A stretch of 24,909 nucleotides of DNA from a virus: IMG/VR virus record IMGVR_UViG_3300009129_000085, positions 1 through 24,909 of that record; one strand, given 5' to 3'. Shown here piece after piece: positions 23,792 through 24,909 of the stretch. Every line of letters begins with the position of its first letter. Position 1 is the stretch's first letter. Below the pieces are notes generated by a model. It worked only from the letters and a program-made list of their open reading frames with translations. It had not been told where the DNA came from and did no database searches. The position numbers and the translations under genes are program-made.

Positions 23792-23980
23792 TTAATGTAC
23801 ACCTTTAGTTATTATTTCAACGTGGCAATACTGGAATGCCTGTGCGTTGTGTATTTCTTCTTTGATGAATTTCTCTATCATGTTGATTGCATCTTGGCAC
23901 TCGATACCTACAATCTCTATCTCCATGACAGCGTGTTGTTTGTCAGGCTCAGGTAGCCCTTTAAGATTCAGCCAGTTCAT
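23792..23980 (-). CDS. Unknown 62-residue protein
   Basis: This small acidic and helical protein has EIEIVGIECQDAINMIEKFI and no membrane segment; I do not recognise a family. The ATG at 23980 is chosen over an adjacent GTG at 23983; GAGG lies seven bases before it. The start lies inside the end of the preceding gene (20-base overlap), and the next gene starts one base after its stop. Compact packing within the leftward unit suggests it is real and translated by coupling. It could serve nucleotide metabolism or host takeover, but only the context of the ribonucleotide reductase gene suggests it. Confidence 0.5.
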   Translation of the reverse strand: MNWLNLKGLPEPDKQHAVMEIEIVGIECQDAINMIEKFIKEEIHNAQAFQYCHVEIITKGVH

Positions 23981-24242
23981 CACGAAACCTCGCTATGCCA
24001 CGCACCGCTAGTTCCTCGGTGGTTCGGCAGTTCATTTTGCATGACACCACTGTATAAAACAACAGGTCAGCTAAGTAACCTTCGATGTCTTCATCACTCC
24101 CTTGCTCGTCACACAGTTCAAAGTACATGTCATCAACAATCTCCTGTATCTTATCGAGTGCAGCCTTGCGATTGTCGTGTTCCAACGCACCAAACTTCTT
24201 CGTTGCTTCATTTAGTATCATATCTTTAGTTACACCGTACAT
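23961..24242 (-). CDS. Unknown 93-residue protein after reductase gene
   Basis: This 93-residue protein is acidic and mostly helical (VTKDMILNEATKKFGALE, DKIQEIVDDMYFELCDE), with three Cys among residues about 44-71, including CKMNC near residue 68. It begins two bases after the ribonucleotide reductase stop, with GAGGG six bases before its ATG, so it is very likely translated together with the reductase. The family is not recognised. The neighbourhood suggests a small accessory protein of the nucleotide-metabolism or early region. Confidence 0.55.
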   Translation of the reverse strand: MYGVTKDMILNEATKKFGALEHDNRKAALDKIQEIVDDMYFELCDEQGSDEDIEGYLADLLFYTVVSCKMNCRTTEELAVRGIARFRDELAES

Positions 24243-24244
24243 AA

Positions 24245-24909
24245 TTAACCCTCACATGCTTTGCATTCTTCCTTAGAGGCTTGAACGCCAGCTAAGGTTC
24301 GTAGGTAGTAAACGCCTTTCACACGCTTATCAAGTATTGCAGCCTTCATTACCTTCATAATGTCAGCCTCAGTCGCCTCGGTGGACATAAAGAAGTTGAG
24401 TGACTGTGATTGGCAGATGAACATCTGTCTAGCAGAGGCTAGGTTTAGGATGGACATCTGATTTACTTCGTATGCTGTCTTGAATACCTCCTTCTCATGG
24501 TCAGTTAACCAGTCAAGATGCTGTACACTACCCTCTGTGTCGAGTAGGTCAGTCACCAGTGCCTCGTCAAAGCGACCTTGCTTCTTAGCCAACTCCAAGA
24601 ACACTGGGTTGACTCTGTATAATTCCCCTGCTGCGGTAGGTTGGTTGTAGATGTTAGCTACCACTGGCTCTATCCCTTGAGAAACACCTCCACATATGAG
24701 AGCAGAAGATGTGTTAGGGGCAATAGCCAGAAGATGAGAATTCCTGCGCTCACTACCTCTGCATAGTTTTGGGACACCAAACCACTTAGCCATTTGCTCG
24801 GATGCACGTTTGGCACGGGTATGTATATTCCAGAAGATGTCAAAATTAATCTCGTATGCCCTGAACGAATCGAATGGCACGCTCTCTTGTTGTAGGTATG
24901 TATGAAATC
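24245..24909 (-). CDS. Ribonucleotide reductase large subunit, class I (C-terminal part)
   Basis: This gene runs off the right edge of the window: the frame stays open past 24880 to the edge, so the 5' part is missing. About 221 residues are visible. The product makes deoxynucleotides for DNA synthesis from ribonucleotides, together with a radical-supplying small subunit not in view. Features seen: LLAIAPNTSSALICGGVSQG followed by IEPVVANIYNQPTAAGEL, the conserved substrate-pocket loop; the Tyr pair in VYYLRT (near 24305-24310), the counterpart of the radical-transfer tyrosines of class I enzymes; and a C-terminal CKAC (CxxC) used as the swinging disulphide for re-reduction. The catalytic cysteine motif lies beyond the window. 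Such reductases are common in lytic phages. Confidence 0.85.
   Translation of the reverse strand, partial: FHTYLQQESVPFDSFRAYEINFDIFWNIHTRAKRASEQMAKWFGVPKLCRGSERRNSHLLAIAPNTSSALICGGVSQGIEPVVANIYNQPTAAGELYRVNPVFLELAKKQGRFDEALVTDLLDTEGSVQHLDWLTDHEKEVFKTAYEVNQMSILNLASARQMFICQSQSLNFFMSTEATEADIMKVMKAAILDKRVKGVYYLRTLAGVQASKEECKACEG

Noticed and set aside
1-24909. CRISPR array, insertion sequence or integrase
   Set aside because: No regularly spaced direct repeats with unique spacers, no transposase-like or tyrosine/serine recombinase-like product was seen on either strand.

Overview
The window is part of a tailed-phage genome with a podovirus (short-tail, T7-supergroup) layout. The structural genes follow one another almost without gaps on the + strand: fibre and spike, terminase, portal, scaffold, capsid, two tail-tube proteins and three internal (ejection) proteins. 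This set marks a podovirus. No integrase, repressor or other lysogeny gene is visible here, and no RNA polymerase or DNA polymerase gene lies in the window. The pectate-lyase-fold tailspike, the N-terminal motif of the head-fibre protein and the phage ribonucleotide reductase suggest a phage of an aquatic or marine Gram-negative bacterium. A relationship to the VpV262/SIO1-like (Zobellviridae-like) podoviruses is my inference and is not shown by the sequence.

Layout. Positions 1-704 form a non-coding leader with an AT-rich imperfect inverted repeat (21-63) and a dense array of the heptamer TATGCAA in both orientations. Then come a tail fibre/adaptor (705-1508) and a pectate-lyase-type tailspike (1517-3085). 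The packaging and head genes follow: small terminase, large terminase, portal and an unknown 83-residue protein (3093-7204). A ~200-base gap (7205-7401) holds an SP6-promoter-like ACTATAGAAG and a strong stem-loop. The scaffold, major capsid and decoration-like genes follow (7402-9626), closed by a strong intrinsic terminator (9644-9677), the same place T7 has its terminator. Next are a head fibre, the tail adaptor, a 55-residue protein, the tail nozzle, a small gp13-like protein, a gp14-like protein, a 1553-residue internal virion protein and an 823-residue protein ending in a lysozyme-like domain (9692-21502). A small lipoprotein, a protein with two lectin-like modules and a one-pass membrane protein end the rightward unit (21515-23547).

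A hairpin at about 23538-23569 looks like a two-way terminator between converging transcripts. From there to the right edge everything is on the minus strand: three small unknown proteins and the C-terminal part of a class I ribonucleotide reductase large subunit (running off the window). The genome therefore appears to have a rightward virion-building arm and a leftward nucleotide-metabolism arm that meet here.

How it works together: the terminase loads DNA through the portal into a shell made by scaffold and capsid protein. The adaptor, nozzle, fibre and spike form the tail, and the three large or small internal proteins are probably ejected to open the cell wall and form a DNA conduit. Many junctions are TAATG overlaps, so translation is likely coupled. 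No complete endolysin or holin gene can be recognised in the window.
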